Below, piece after piece: positions 40,948 to 49,201 of a stretch of 64,000 nt of DNA. Numbering within the stretch: the first letter of the stretch is position 1; every line of letters starts with the position of its first letter. The translations under genes and the position numbers were made by a program. The notes beneath the pieces were generated by a model. The model made no database searches and was not told where the DNA came from. It saw only the letters and a program-made list of their open reading frames with translations. The DNA is taken from the NCBI GenBank assembly GCA_965277425.1, contig CBDICR010000004.1, forward strand, positions 62,001 to 126,000, written 5' to 3'. The DNA is from Poindextera sp965277425. GTDB taxonomy: Bacteria; Pseudomonadota; Alphaproteobacteria; Caulobacterales; Caulobacteraceae.

Positions 40948-42576
40948 TCAGCTTTCCGGCGCGTCCAGCACCGCCCGCAGCTTGACGGCCAATTCCTGCA
41001 CGGTGAACGGCTTGGGCAGCAGGGCCACGCCCGGATCGAGCACGCAGTTGTGGACGATGGCGTTGCGCGTGTAGCCGGTCGTGAACAGCACCTTCAGGCC
41101 GGGCGTCTTCAGCCAGAGCGCGTCGGCAAGCTGGCGGCCCGTCATGCCGCCCATCACAATGTCGGTGAAAAGGACGTCGACTCGCCCAAGCGCCTCGAAC
41201 CTGTCGAGCGCCTCCTCTCCGCTCGCGGCGGCTTCGACGCTGTAGCCGAGTTCTCTCAAGGCGTCGCAGCTTGTCTGTCGGACACGCTCGTCATCCTCCA
41301 CCACAAGCACGGTTTCCGACCGCGACCTGGCGGTTGGCAGGCCGGTCGCGGGCGGCGGCGCGGCTGGATCTTCCACCGAACCGAGATGACGCGGGAGATA
41401 GATTTTGACGGTCGTGCCGTGCGCGAGCTCGGAATAGAGGCGCACATGACCGCCAGATCGCTTGGCGAAGCCGTAGACCATCGACAGGCCAAGGCCGGTG
41501 CCCTTGCCGATCGCCTTGGTGGTGAAAAAGGGGTCGAAAACCTTTTCGAGCACGTCGGGCCCTATGCCGCCGCCAACGTCGGTTACGGCGACCATGGCAT
41601 ATTGGCCCGAGGTCAGGCCCGGCTCGCCCGATACGTAGCGTTCGTCCAGATAGACATTCGCCGTCTCGATGGTCAGCTCGCCCCCATCCGGCATGGCGTC
41701 GCACGCGTTTACGGCCAGGTTGAGGACGGCGCTTTCGAGCTCGTTCGGATCGACGCGGGTCGGCCACAGGCCGCCGGCCAAAACCGTCTCGAGCCTGATG
41801 CGTTCGCCGATCGTGCGGCGCAAAAGGTCCGACATGCTCGTCACGCAATCGTTGAGATTGACGACCCGCGGCGACAGCGGGGACTGACGGGAAAAGGCCA
41901 GCAGCCGCTGGGTCAGCGTCGCGGCGCGCCTTGCCCCCTCCTGGGCGTGTTCAAGATGCCGTTCGACCCCGATCTGGCCGCGCCCGATGCGCCGCGACGC
42001 AATGTCGAGATTGCCGATGATGATCGCCAGCATGTTGTTGAAGTCATGGGCGATTCCGCCGGTGAGCTGGCCGATCGCCTCCATTTTCTGAAGTTGTCGA
42101 AGCTTGGCTTCGGCCGCCTCACGCTCCGCCTCCTGGCGCTCCAGAGCCGCGGTGCGTTCAGCGACCCTGTGCTCGAGATCTTCGTTGAGAAGCCGCAGCT
42201 CGTGTTCTGCCGCGCCGGCGCGCTGGAATGCGGTGATCATGCCCTGGATCAAGGCGATGTCTATGCTGATCGTCAGGCCATAAAAGCCCATGGCGAGCCA
42301 ACCGTCGGGCCAGAGCGGCCAGACCGCTCCAGCCGGCGCGATCAGGGTGAGATCGGCGATCAAGCCGGCGAAGAGCGCCGCGGCGATGCCGGGTCTTACG
42401 CCGCCCAGAAAGGTGGTCAGAACGACCGGCGGGATGAAGATGACGAACGGGAACTTGAGCGCCGTATCGCCGAGAGCAAGGCGTATGGCGAGCGACAGAA
42501 GAACCGCCACGAAACCGAAGAGGTACCCAAACCAGGGACGATCCCTCAACGCCTGGGTCATCGTGAACAGGTTCAT
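40948..42576 (-). CDS. membrane-bound hybrid sensor histidine kinase
   Basis: A 542-residue protein: four or five N-terminal hydrophobic spans (residues 18-115), a coiled coil (122-165), a histidine phosphoacceptor segment GGIAHDFNNMLAIIIGNL with His at about 177, an ATPase domain (NLAVNACDAMPDGG, GKGTGLGLSMVYGF), and a C-terminal receiver domain (VLVVEDDERVR, VLFTDIVMGG with the phospho-acceptor Asp, and LPKPFTVQEL). It probably passes phosphate to a separate partner; no response regulator is adjacent. Confidence 0.9.
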   Translation of the reverse strand: MNLFTMTQALRDRPWFGYLFGFVAVLLSLAIRLALGDTALKFPFVIFIPPVVLTTFLGGVRPGIAAALFAGLIADLTLIAPAGAVWPLWPDGWLAMGFYGLTISIDIALIQGMITAFQRAGAAEHELRLLNEDLEHRVAERTAALERQEAEREAAEAKLRQLQKMEAIGQLTGGIAHDFNNMLAIIIGNLDIASRRIGRGQIGVERHLEHAQEGARRAATLTQRLLAFSRQSPLSPRVVNLNDCVTSMSDLLRRTIGERIRLETVLAGGLWPTRVDPNELESAVLNLAVNACDAMPDGGELTIETANVYLDERYVSGEPGLTSGQYAMVAVTDVGGGIGPDVLEKVFDPFFTTKAIGKGTGLGLSMVYGFAKRSGGHVRLYSELAHGTTVKIYLPRHLGSVEDPAAPPPATGLPTARSRSETVLVVEDDERVRQTSCDALRELGYSVEAAASGEEALDRFEALGRVDVLFTDIVMGGMTGRQLADALWLKTPGLKVLFTTGYTRNAIVHNCVLDPGVALLPKPFTVQELAVKLRAVLDAPES

Positions 42577-42788
42577 CGATTCGAGGCCCTCAAAACCCGA
42601 ATGGACAGATTAGACTTCGCTAGACTGTCACGCGACCGTTGGCGTCATCCAGCGCCGCGGCTTTGCGTCGCCGCGCATGGGGATCGACCCTGCTGGGTGG
42701 ACCCCAGCCGAGCCGGTCCATATCGGCCCGAGCCGTTTGATGCCGCTGATTCGTCCTGCCTCTGCGCCGCAAGGCATTACGGCATCAG

Positions 42789-43028
42789 ATGACGGTGGTC
42801 TGGCGCGACGCCCCGTCAATGAACGGGGGCTACGTCCTCGACATCGCCGACGCGAACGGCAAACCGATCGTTCAGGGCATTCCCTTTGTCACCGGCGCCG
42901 ATCTCCTGGCGCAGTACGCCTATCTCGGTATCGGTGGTCAGTTGATCGTGCAGACCGATTACGATCTTCATGGCCGACTCCTAAGCGACGAGAGCGGGTC
43001 GCACCCCGACCGCCGCCAACGCTTCTAG
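42789..43028 (+). pseudogene. phage baseplate/tail protein fragment
   Basis: The frame gives up to 79 residues. GGYVLDIADANGKPIVQGIP, FVTGADLLAQYAYLGIGGQL and IVQTDYD resemble a small phage baseplate-plug protein family as I recall it. After that the similarity ends, and the remaining codons run into the 3' end of hicB on the other strand. The natural C terminus is therefore missing. It is best read as a prophage remnant beside the tRNA. Confidence 0.5.
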
Positions 43029-43400
43029 AATAAGGTCCAGGCTCGCGCCTTTGCCGGATAGAATTCGTCGGACCACTTTCTCATCACGCTTCATCCGGGT
43101 GGCGAGAGCTACCTTTGACAGTTTCTGTTCAGCCATGGCGCGAGACAGGAGCAGCCGGGCAGCAATGGCCGGCTCTAGAGCAACACCATATTCACCTTCG
43201 GTCAGAGGGCGCGGATCGGGAACGGACCGGCCTTCTCGAATGAAAAAGTCGACGGCCACCGCCAGTGCGTCCGAGGCCTCGATGAGGGCCTCTTCCACGG
43301 TAGCGCCGCCCGTTATGGCTTCGGGGATATCGACGAACTGCAGGACGAAATCGTTCGGGTAGGGCTCGCCGATGGTCGCGGCGTAGATGAAAGACTGCAT
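42981..43400 (-). CDS. hicB: HicB family antitoxin
   Basis: A 139-residue antitoxin. The N-terminal half (PNDFVLQFVDIPEAITGGAT, EEALIEASDALAVAVDFFI) is the partial RNase-H-like HicB fold that binds and blocks HicA. The C-terminal half (LSKVALATRMKRDEKVVRRI, LSGKGASLDLILEALAAVG) is a helix-turn-helix that can bind DNA and repress the operon. It follows hicA by 12 bp. Confidence 0.9.
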   Translation of the reverse strand: MQSFIYAATIGEPYPNDFVLQFVDIPEAITGGATVEEALIEASDALAVAVDFFIREGRSVPDPRPLTEGEYGVALEPAIAARLLLSRAMAEQKLSKVALATRMKRDEKVVRRILSGKGASLDLILEALAAVGVRPALVA

Positions 43401-43412
43401 AGCTATTTCTCC

Positions 43413-43616
43413 TCAGACAGCATTCTTTGGGAGGCCTAACTGCTTCAGGACGCGCTCGACGCGTCCTTCGGTCAGTTTGGTCTGCACGGTTGTCGAGACG
43501 CCGTTGACGGTGACGATGCCGTGACCGCCCTTGCCGAGACCAGGGTCCCAGCTGAACGCCAAACCGTTCTTGCGGCAGTAGCGGCGAAGGTCGCGAAGGA
43601 AGGCATCTCGGCGCAT
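43413..43616 (-). CDS. hicA: HicA family mRNA interferase toxin
   Basis: A 67-residue toxin of the double-stranded-RNA-binding-like HicA family. GKGGHGIVTVNG contains the catalytic histidine, and the tail LTEGRVERVLKQLGLP is typical. It cleaves mRNA when free of HicB. Its ATG lies only about six bases after the predicted -10 box, so the transcript may be leaderless. Two palindromes in the promoter are probable HicB operators. Confidence 0.88.
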   Translation of the reverse strand: MRRDAFLRDLRRYCRKNGLAFSWDPGLGKGGHGIVTVNGVSTTVQTKLTEGRVERVLKQLGLPKNAV

Positions 43617-43621
43617 GACGA

Positions 43622-43673
43622 GATATCGGACTAATACGTCCGAATGTCAAGCGAGAACGGACTAAAAAGTCCG
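43622..43673 (-). promoter_or_regulatory. hicAB promoter with two palindromic operators
   Basis: On the minus strand a -35 TTGACA (43650-43645) and a -10-like GATATC (43627-43622) are separated by 17 bp. The palindrome CGGACTAATACGTCCG (43627-43642) fills the spacer, and a sister palindrome CGGACTAAAAAGTCCG (43658-43673) lies just upstream of the -35, 31 bp centre to centre. Repressor binding at both would cover the promoter. Promoter function is predicted, not measured. Confidence 0.65.
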
Positions 43674-44102
43674 GTTCAGGCGTCGTCAGCGACGATGTCG
43701 TGCCCGGGCGCCAGAAAGCCATGGTTTCGGTTATTGAGCAGGCCCGTGTGAGCGTTCAGGCGCTGGTCGCCCGGGTGCTGGAATACCCAACCCGTGAGTC
43801 TCAACCAGCTTCGCGCCAGTCACTTCCTCGCCGCGCTTTCGGGACCGCGCTCGGCGAAGACGCGCTCGGCCTTGGTGTCTCGGCTTGTGCGGCTAACCTG
43901 GCCGAAGACGGGGCGCTCGAAGAGGGCTGTGATGTCGTAGCGCATCAGGAACGCTCCAAGACCATGCCTTCGGGACTATTCCGGGACTTCTGCTCCGATC
44001 TGGACCCGCGCAGGCCATCTGATCCCATTTCGTTCGCGCTTCGCCGACCCAGACTCGCCCCGCAACAGGGCCGAAAAATCCTCGCTGAACAAGGAAAACA
44101 TG
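43674..44102. other. non-coding remnant region between hicAB and tRNA-Arg
   Basis: This 430-bp stretch has no intact gene. A 41-codon minus-strand frame at 43820-43945 (MRYDITALFERPVFGQVSRT onward) has good coding character and may be a remnant of an integrated element; I cannot name it. The stretch near 43966-43985 has CGGGAC repeated across TATTC. The position just 3' of a tRNA gene is a usual integration site. Confidence 0.4.
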
Positions 44103-44179
44103 TGGCGGCCAGGACGGGACTCGAACCCATGACCTTCGGTTTAGGAAACCGCTGCTCTATCCTGCTGAGCTACCCGGCC
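44103..44179 (-). tRNA. tRNA-Arg (anticodon CCU)
   Basis: The minus strand folds into a cloverleaf: acceptor GGCCGGG paired with CCTGGCC (one G-U pair), D arm GCTCAGCAGGATAGAGC, anticodon stem-loop with loop TTCCTAA, and T arm ending in GGGTTCGAGTCCC. The CCA end is encoded (44105-44103). It reads AGG codons. A thermonuclease-like lipoprotein gene starts just beyond its 5' end on the opposite strand, and mobile remnants lie at its 3' side. Confidence 0.95.
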
Positions 44180-44213
44180 GCGATTGTGCGGTCATAGCGC
44201 AAAGGGCGGGGCG

Positions 44214-44972
44214 TTGCGAAGGCTGCTCGTGGCATGGATTGCGCTCGCGGCGGCGCTCGCGGGTTGCGGTCAGGGCGGCGCGCTCGACCGTCTGGCCGCC
44301 GGCGAGCGGGGCAAGGTGGTTCAGGTCGGCTCCGGCGACGAACTGGTGCTGGACAATGGCCTGAGCGTTCGATTGTCCGGCGTCGAGACGCCTTGGATGG
44401 ACGAGCCGGGCGGGGCGGGCGCGCAGGCCGATCTCAGCCGTCTGGTTCTCGGCCGCCAGGTGCAGCTCTTCTACGGCGGCGCGCGCCGCGATCCGCGCGG
44501 CCGGGCCCTGGCGCAGGTGCGCCTGGTCGACGGCCGCACGTGGGTCGAGACCGCCCTGCTGCGCGACGGCTGGGCTCGGGTGCGCACCTTTGCGGACAAT
44601 CGCGCCCTGGCCGGGATCATGCTGGATGATGAAGCGCGCGCGCGCAAAGCCAGGCTCGGCCTGTGGGCTCTGCCGGACTACGAGGTGCGCCTGCCGCAGG
44701 AGGTCAGCCGCGATCTGCGCGGCTACCAGATCGTCGAGGGACGGGTCGCGAGCGTGACGACGGGCGCGAACGGGACCTATCTCGACTTCACGCGCGACCA
44801 TTCCGGCTTCGCCGCGGTGATCGACCGACGTGCGATCGGCGACCTGACGGCGGCGGGAATGGCGCCGGCAAGCCTGGCCGGGCGGCTTGTCCGGGTGCGC
44901 GGCATGATCGGCTGGGACGGCCTGATGCGGATCGACCATCCCGAGCCGATCGAGCTTCTGAAAGAGCGTTAA
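44214..44972 (+). CDS. thermonuclease-like (SNase domain) lipoprotein
   Basis: About 252 residues from a TTG at 44214, giving LRRLLVAWIALAAALAGCGQ, a lipoprotein signal with lipobox LAGC. The frame is open 10 codons further, almost to the tRNA. The body has SNase-like strands (VVQVGSGDELVLDNGLSVRL, SGVETPW, RDPRGRALAQVRL, LLRDGWARVRTFADN, RKARLGLWA) but the usual Arg/Glu active-site set is only partly visible. A second OB-like domain follows at the C terminus (LAGRLVRVRGMIGWDGLMRI). It is probably membrane-anchored in the envelope; nuclease activity is not certain. Confidence 0.7.
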   Translation: MRRLLVAWIALAAALAGCGQGGALDRLAAGERGKVVQVGSGDELVLDNGLSVRLSGVETPWMDEPGGAGAQADLSRLVLGRQVQLFYGGARRDPRGRALAQVRLVDGRTWVETALLRDGWARVRTFADNRALAGIMLDDEARARKARLGLWALPDYEVRLPQEVSRDLRGYQIVEGRVASVTTGANGTYLDFTRDHSGFAAVIDRRAIGDLTAAGMAPASLAGRLVRVRGMIGWDGLMRIDHPEPIELLKER

Positions 44973-45472
44973 GCGGCCTTCTGCAGCGACTTGTTGAGGA
45001 TGCCGATGGCGGCGTCGCGATCGATCTGCTCGATGGCGGCCACTTCGCGCGCCATGCGGTCCAGCGCCGATTCATAGAGCTGGCGTTCGGAATAGGACTG
45101 TTCCGGCTGGTTCTCGGCGCGGTGCAGGTCGCGGACCACCTCGGCGATGGAGATCAGGTCGCCGGAGTTGATCTTGGCCTCATATTCCTGCGCGCGGCGG
45201 CTCCACATCGTGCGCTTGATGCGTGCGCGGCCCTTCAGCGTGGTCAGGGCCTGGGTCACCACCAGGCCGGCGGCGAGCGCGCGCAGACCCGCGGTCTTGG
45301 CTTTCTTGGTCGGCACCCTAAGGGTCATTTTCTCGTGGTCGAAGGTGATCACATAGACTTCAAGGGTGAGGCCGGCGACTTCCTGGTTTTCGATCCCCAC
45401 CACCGTGCCGACGCCGTGCGCCGGATAGACGACGTGATCGCCAAGGGAGAAATCGTGAGCGCTCTTGTTCAT
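44969..45472 (-). CDS. cdnL: CarD family transcriptional regulator (CdnL)
   Basis: A 167-residue protein with an N-terminal RNA-polymerase-interacting Tudor-like domain (FSLGDHVVYPAHGVGTVVGI) and a helical C-terminal DNA-binding domain (TMWSRRAQEYEAKINSGDLI, VRDLHRAENQPEQSYSERQL). CdnL/CarD proteins stabilise open promoter complexes at rRNA and biosynthetic promoters in alphaproteobacteria. It converges on the thermonuclease-like gene with a 4-bp overlap and is upstream of fdxA in a conserved neighbourhood. Confidence 0.92.
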   Translation of the reverse strand: MNKSAHDFSLGDHVVYPAHGVGTVVGIENQEVAGLTLEVYVITFDHEKMTLRVPTKKAKTAGLRALAAGLVVTQALTTLKGRARIKRTMWSRRAQEYEAKINSGDLISIAEVVRDLHRAENQPEQSYSERQLYESALDRMAREVAAIEQIDRDAAIGILNKSLQKAA

Positions 45473-45759
45473 TGTTGTCCTCTTAAAGTCCCAATCTGCC
45501 CCATTTGGAGCGGGACCGTCCTCCAGGCCGCGACGGGCAATAGCGCCGCACCCGCAAAGGCAGCGGGCGGCGCAGACCCGGTTTACGAATATCGCTTACG
45601 ACACTCTTCGCCTTCGATCAGGCGCGCGTCAGCTCGGACGGCTATTCTTCAACCACGACGCCAAAGCGCAACCCGCGCTCCACGTCAGTTGCAATACTAT
45701 CACAAAAATGAACGCGATGAAAGGGTTGCGACGCGGCGGCCTCGCCGCGGCCGTGGGCG

Positions 45760-46101
45760 CTACGAGCCCTTGCCAGGTTTTTCGCTGAAGTATTTTTCGA
45801 ACTTGCCGGTCTCGCGCTCGAAATCATCGGCGTCAGCCGGCGGCGGGCCCTTCAGCGTGATGTTGGGCCAGACCTTGGCGTAATCGGTGTTGATTTTCAG
45901 CCACTTGCCGTCCGGCTCGTCCTCGGTGTCCGGCTTGATCGCGTCGACCGGGCATTCGGGCTCGCAGACGCCGCAGTCGATGCACTCGTCCGGGTGGATG
46001 ACCAGGAAATTCTCGCCCTCATAGAAGCAGTCGACGGGGCACACCTCCACGCAGTCCATGTATTTGCACTTAATGCATGCATCCATGACGATGTAGGTCA
46101 T
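45760..46101 (-). CDS. fdxA: ferredoxin FdxA (7Fe type)
   Basis: A 113-residue ferredoxin. The first cluster ligands are in ACIKCKYMDCVEVCPVDC and the second set in DECIDCGVCEPECPVDAI, as in bacterial 7Fe ferredoxins holding [3Fe-4S] and [4Fe-4S] clusters. The C-terminal extension (DYAKVWPNITLKG) is usual for FdxA. It carries electrons in the cytosol. A gap of about 290 bp follows before cdnL with no gene. Confidence 0.95.
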   Translation of the reverse strand: MTYIVMDACIKCKYMDCVEVCPVDCFYEGENFLVIHPDECIDCGVCEPECPVDAIKPDTEDEPDGKWLKINTDYAKVWPNITLKGPPPADADDFERETGKFEKYFSEKPGKGS

Positions 46102-46165
46102 CGAGAACTCGTCTAAAGGCCGGCCGGGCGGAAGCCGCGTCTATTTGGGGGATGCACGGCGCTTG

Positions 46166-46477
46166 TCAATGCGCAGTCTGCTCATCGCCCGATGAGGGAT
46201 CCTGCAAGGGGGCGTAAAGGCGCCGGGCCTCGTCCGGCGGTCCGCGCCGCTCCCCAAGCTGTTCCACCCGGACCGCGACCAGCCGGCCGCCGAGCGCGAA
46301 GACCAGGCTGTCGCCCGGTTTGAGGCCGCGGCCAGGCTTGTCGATCCGGCTTTCCGTCTGGCCGCGCGTCAGCCGCAACCGTCCGGTCTCGACGAAGCGG
46401 GCGGCAAGCGAACGGGTCTTGAAAAACCGCGCGCGCCAGAGCCAGACATCGATGCGGCAGGCCTCCGCCTGGCTCAT
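46166..46477 (-). CDS. S4-domain RNA-binding protein (Hsp15-like)
   Basis: A 103-residue protein from the ATG at 46477, which overlaps the helicase stop (ATGA). The S4 domain is CRIDVWLWRARFFKTRSLAA followed by FVETGRLRLTRG. Hsp15-type proteins bind 50S subunits carrying stalled nascent chains and help recycle them. Coupling with a SUV3-like RNA helicase suggests joint work on ribosomal or structured RNA. Confidence 0.88.
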   Translation of the reverse strand: MSQAEACRIDVWLWRARFFKTRSLAARFVETGRLRLTRGQTESRIDKPGRGLKPGDSLVFALGGRLVAVRVEQLGERRGPPDEARRLYAPLQDPSSGDEQTAH

Positions 46478-49014
46478 GAGGCGGCGGTGCGGCGGCGAGG
46501 TTTGCGGCGCGGCCGGCGTTTGGCTGGCGGGGTCAGCGCCGCCAGCGCCGCGAATGGTGACGCGGGCGATACGGCCTTGGGCTCTCTCGGTTTTTGCGGA
46601 CTGCGACGGCGCCAGGCCGAGGCCTCGTCCGATGTGGTCTTGCGAGCGCGCAAATAGCCCAGGCCGCGCAGGATCTGCTCGGTCTGCGGCCGGCTCCAAC
46701 CGAGCGTGGCGATGGCGGCGTCGTCTAGGGCCGCAGCGCCGGCCTTATGCGGCGCGGCGCGCAAGAGCTCGTCCAGACGCTCCAACGCCGCCACCGGCGC
46801 CGCCAGGCCGCCGACCGCGCGCAGGCCCAGCGCCGCCAGGACCGTCGCGCTGGGCACCGGCTCCGGCAGGGCCGCGGCGGCGTCGGCCGCGGGCCGCCAG
46901 TGCGGCGACCAGAGCCCAGCGAAGGCGGCGGTGAAATCGAGCGCATCCGGATCGAGCAGGCGCGGCAGGAAGAGGCTGAAGGCGCCGAAGCGGACGCCGA
47001 ACCCTCGCAGGATCCGCCGCTCGACCTGGCTCAAGCTGCGCACGTCGGCCTCGACCGGGCCGCGATCGACGATCCCGCCGGCCTCGACCAGTCGATAGGC
47101 CAGGCCGCGCGCCAGGCCCCTGATGCGGCCCTCGGCCACCGCCGATTTGAGCGCGCGCAGCGGCTGCAGGCGCCGGGCGGCCTCCGCGGCGACGAAGGCC
47201 TCCAGCCGCCGCACCGCCCGTTCGCGCGCCGGCGGCGGCCCGAGCTGGCCCAGCAGCCGCACGCGCGGCGAAAACGGCCCGCCGCCGCTGAGCTGGCCGG
47301 TCGCCTGGCCGCGCCAGAGCAGCATGCCGGTCGGCAGGATGGAGAAGGCCTCGTCAGCTTCGGCGGCCAGCCGGCCGAGCCGCTTGGCGACCTCGGGTCC
47401 GATGGCGCGCTCGGCCGCCGCACGCAGGGCCTTGTCCTCCAGCGCGCTCGCCCCGCGCGCCGGATCGAAATGGGCGCCGGTGAGCCGGCCGACATAGTGG
47501 CCCTCGACGGTGACCGCCCCGTCGGCGGCGATGCCGGCGAGCAGCGTGTCGCCGACGTTCAGGCCGCGCATCAGGGCGCTGGTGCGCCGGTCGATGAACC
47601 GCTGCATCAGCCGCTCGTGCAGCGTATCCGAAAGGCGATCCTCGAGCCCGCGCGTGCGGCCTTGCCAGTGGGCCGGATCGCGCAGCCAGTCGGAGCGGTT
47701 GGCGACATAGGCGAGCGTGCGCACGCTCGCCAGCCGCGCCGACAGCGCGTCGATGTCGCCGTCCGTCCGGTCGAGGCCGCGGAACTGGCCCTCGACCCAG
47801 TCCTCCGGGATGCGGCGGTCCCGCTCGGACAGATGCTGGAAGACGGTGTGGGCGAAGCGGGTGTGGTCCTCCAGCGTGGTCTTGCGGAAGTCCGGCGTCT
47901 GGCAGACGTCCCACAGCCGGGCGAGGTTCGAGCGGTCCTTGGCGCGGCGGGCGATGTCCGGGTCTTCGGCGAGCTTGTTCAGGACGGTCTCGTCCAGGCT
48001 CTCCTCGGAGAGCTTCAGCCCCGCCCGCGGCGGCGGCGCGGCCAGGGAGCGCTGCAATTCCCGCAGCGAATCGAAGTCGAGCCGGCTGTTGCGCCACTCG
48101 GCGGCGACGACGGGTTCGAAAGCGTGACTCTCCACCTGGGTGGCGAGGTCGGGGTCGATGTCGGGGCAGTCTCCGGTGACCCCGAAGGTCCCGTCGCGCA
48201 GATAGCGGCCGGCGCGCCCGGCGATCTGGCCGATCTCCTGGGCCGCCAGCCAGCGGGTCCTGCGCCCATCGAACTTGCGCAGGCCCGCGAAGGCCACGTG
48301 GCCCAGGTCCATGTTCAGGCCCATGCCGATGGCGTCGGTGGCGACCAGGAAATCCACCTCGCCGGACTGGAAGAGGGCGACCTGGGCGTTGCGTGTGCGC
48401 GGGCTGAGCGAGCCCATCACCACTGCCGCGCCGCCGCGCTGGCGGCGGATCAGCTCGGCGATGGCGTAGACGGCCTCGGCGGAGAAGCCGACCACGGCCG
48501 AGCGGCGGGGCAGGCGGGTGAGCTTGCGCGAACCGTCATAGGTCAGGCGGGAGAAGCGCTCGCGGCCGACGATCTCGGCGTCGGGGCAGAGGCGGCGGAT
48601 CAGCGGCGCCATGGTGGCCGCGCCCAGCAGCATGGTCTCGGCCTTGCCGCGCGCGTGCAGCAGCCGGTCGGTGAAGACGTGGCCGCGCTCGGGATCGGCC
48701 GCCAGCTGGATCTCGTCGACGGCCAGGAACTCGACCGCGCGGTCCAGCGGCATGGCCTCGACCGTCGCCACATAATATTGCGGCCTGGGCGGGATGATCT
48801 TCTCCTCGCCGGTGATCAGGGCGACCGAGCGCACCCCGCGCGCCTTGACCACTCGGTCGTAGATCTCCCGCGCCAGAAGCCTGAGCGGCAGGCCGATCAT
48901 GCCCGAGGCGTGGCCAAGCATGCGCTCGACCGCCAGGTGGGTCTTGCCGGTGTTGGTGGGGCCCAGCACGGCGACCAGCCGCGACGGCGCCGCTCCGCTC
49001 GAACGACCGCTCAT
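46474..49014 (-). CDS. SUV3/MgpS-like superfamily 2 helicase
   Basis: An 846-residue helicase from the ATG at 49014. The frame is open further upstream, but the N-terminal family homology begins near AVLGPTNTGKTHLAVERML, the Walker A region. Motifs include the DEAD-like VDEIQLA, SAT-like LLGAATMAP, and motif VI QIAGRAGRY. It shows the domain order of mitochondrial SUV3 and its bacterial relatives, which unwind RNA in degradation. The C-terminal tail is Lys/Arg/Pro-rich. It is translationally coupled to the S4 protein. Confidence 0.9.
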   Translation of the reverse strand: MSGRSSGAAPSRLVAVLGPTNTGKTHLAVERMLGHASGMIGLPLRLLAREIYDRVVKARGVRSVALITGEEKIIPPRPQYYVATVEAMPLDRAVEFLAVDEIQLAADPERGHVFTDRLLHARGKAETMLLGAATMAPLIRRLCPDAEIVGRERFSRLTYDGSRKLTRLPRRSAVVGFSAEAVYAIAELIRRQRGGAAVVMGSLSPRTRNAQVALFQSGEVDFLVATDAIGMGLNMDLGHVAFAGLRKFDGRRTRWLAAQEIGQIAGRAGRYLRDGTFGVTGDCPDIDPDLATQVESHAFEPVVAAEWRNSRLDFDSLRELQRSLAAPPPRAGLKLSEESLDETVLNKLAEDPDIARRAKDRSNLARLWDVCQTPDFRKTTLEDHTRFAHTVFQHLSERDRRIPEDWVEGQFRGLDRTDGDIDALSARLASVRTLAYVANRSDWLRDPAHWQGRTRGLEDRLSDTLHERLMQRFIDRRTSALMRGLNVGDTLLAGIAADGAVTVEGHYVGRLTGAHFDPARGASALEDKALRAAAERAIGPEVAKRLGRLAAEADEAFSILPTGMLLWRGQATGQLSGGGPFSPRVRLLGQLGPPPARERAVRRLEAFVAAEAARRLQPLRALKSAVAEGRIRGLARGLAYRLVEAGGIVDRGPVEADVRSLSQVERRILRGFGVRFGAFSLFLPRLLDPDALDFTAAFAGLWSPHWRPAADAAAALPEPVPSATVLAALGLRAVGGLAAPVAALERLDELLRAAPHKAGAAALDDAAIATLGWSRPQTEQILRGLGYLRARKTTSDEASAWRRRSPQKPREPKAVSPASPFAALAALTPPAKRRPRRKPRRRTAAS

Positions 49015-49201
49015 CAAGGAAAGGTGGCGTATTCCATTCGCCCGGACAAGCGGGGCCGGGCCTGGAAAGCTTCGATTAATTGGCGGATCGGGAGGCTCGG
49101 AACACGGCCGAAACGAATCAGGTCCGAATCGGCGACCTCGGCTGATTCGGCCTTTGTTCCCTACGATATATGGTGCGTTGAGCCTTTTGGCGACACAAGC
49201 C

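Noticed and set aside
43700..44197. 165-codon plus-strand frame spanning the tRNA region
   Set aside because: It runs through the antisense of tRNA-Arg and has no family features; such frames are a usual artefact over tRNA genes.
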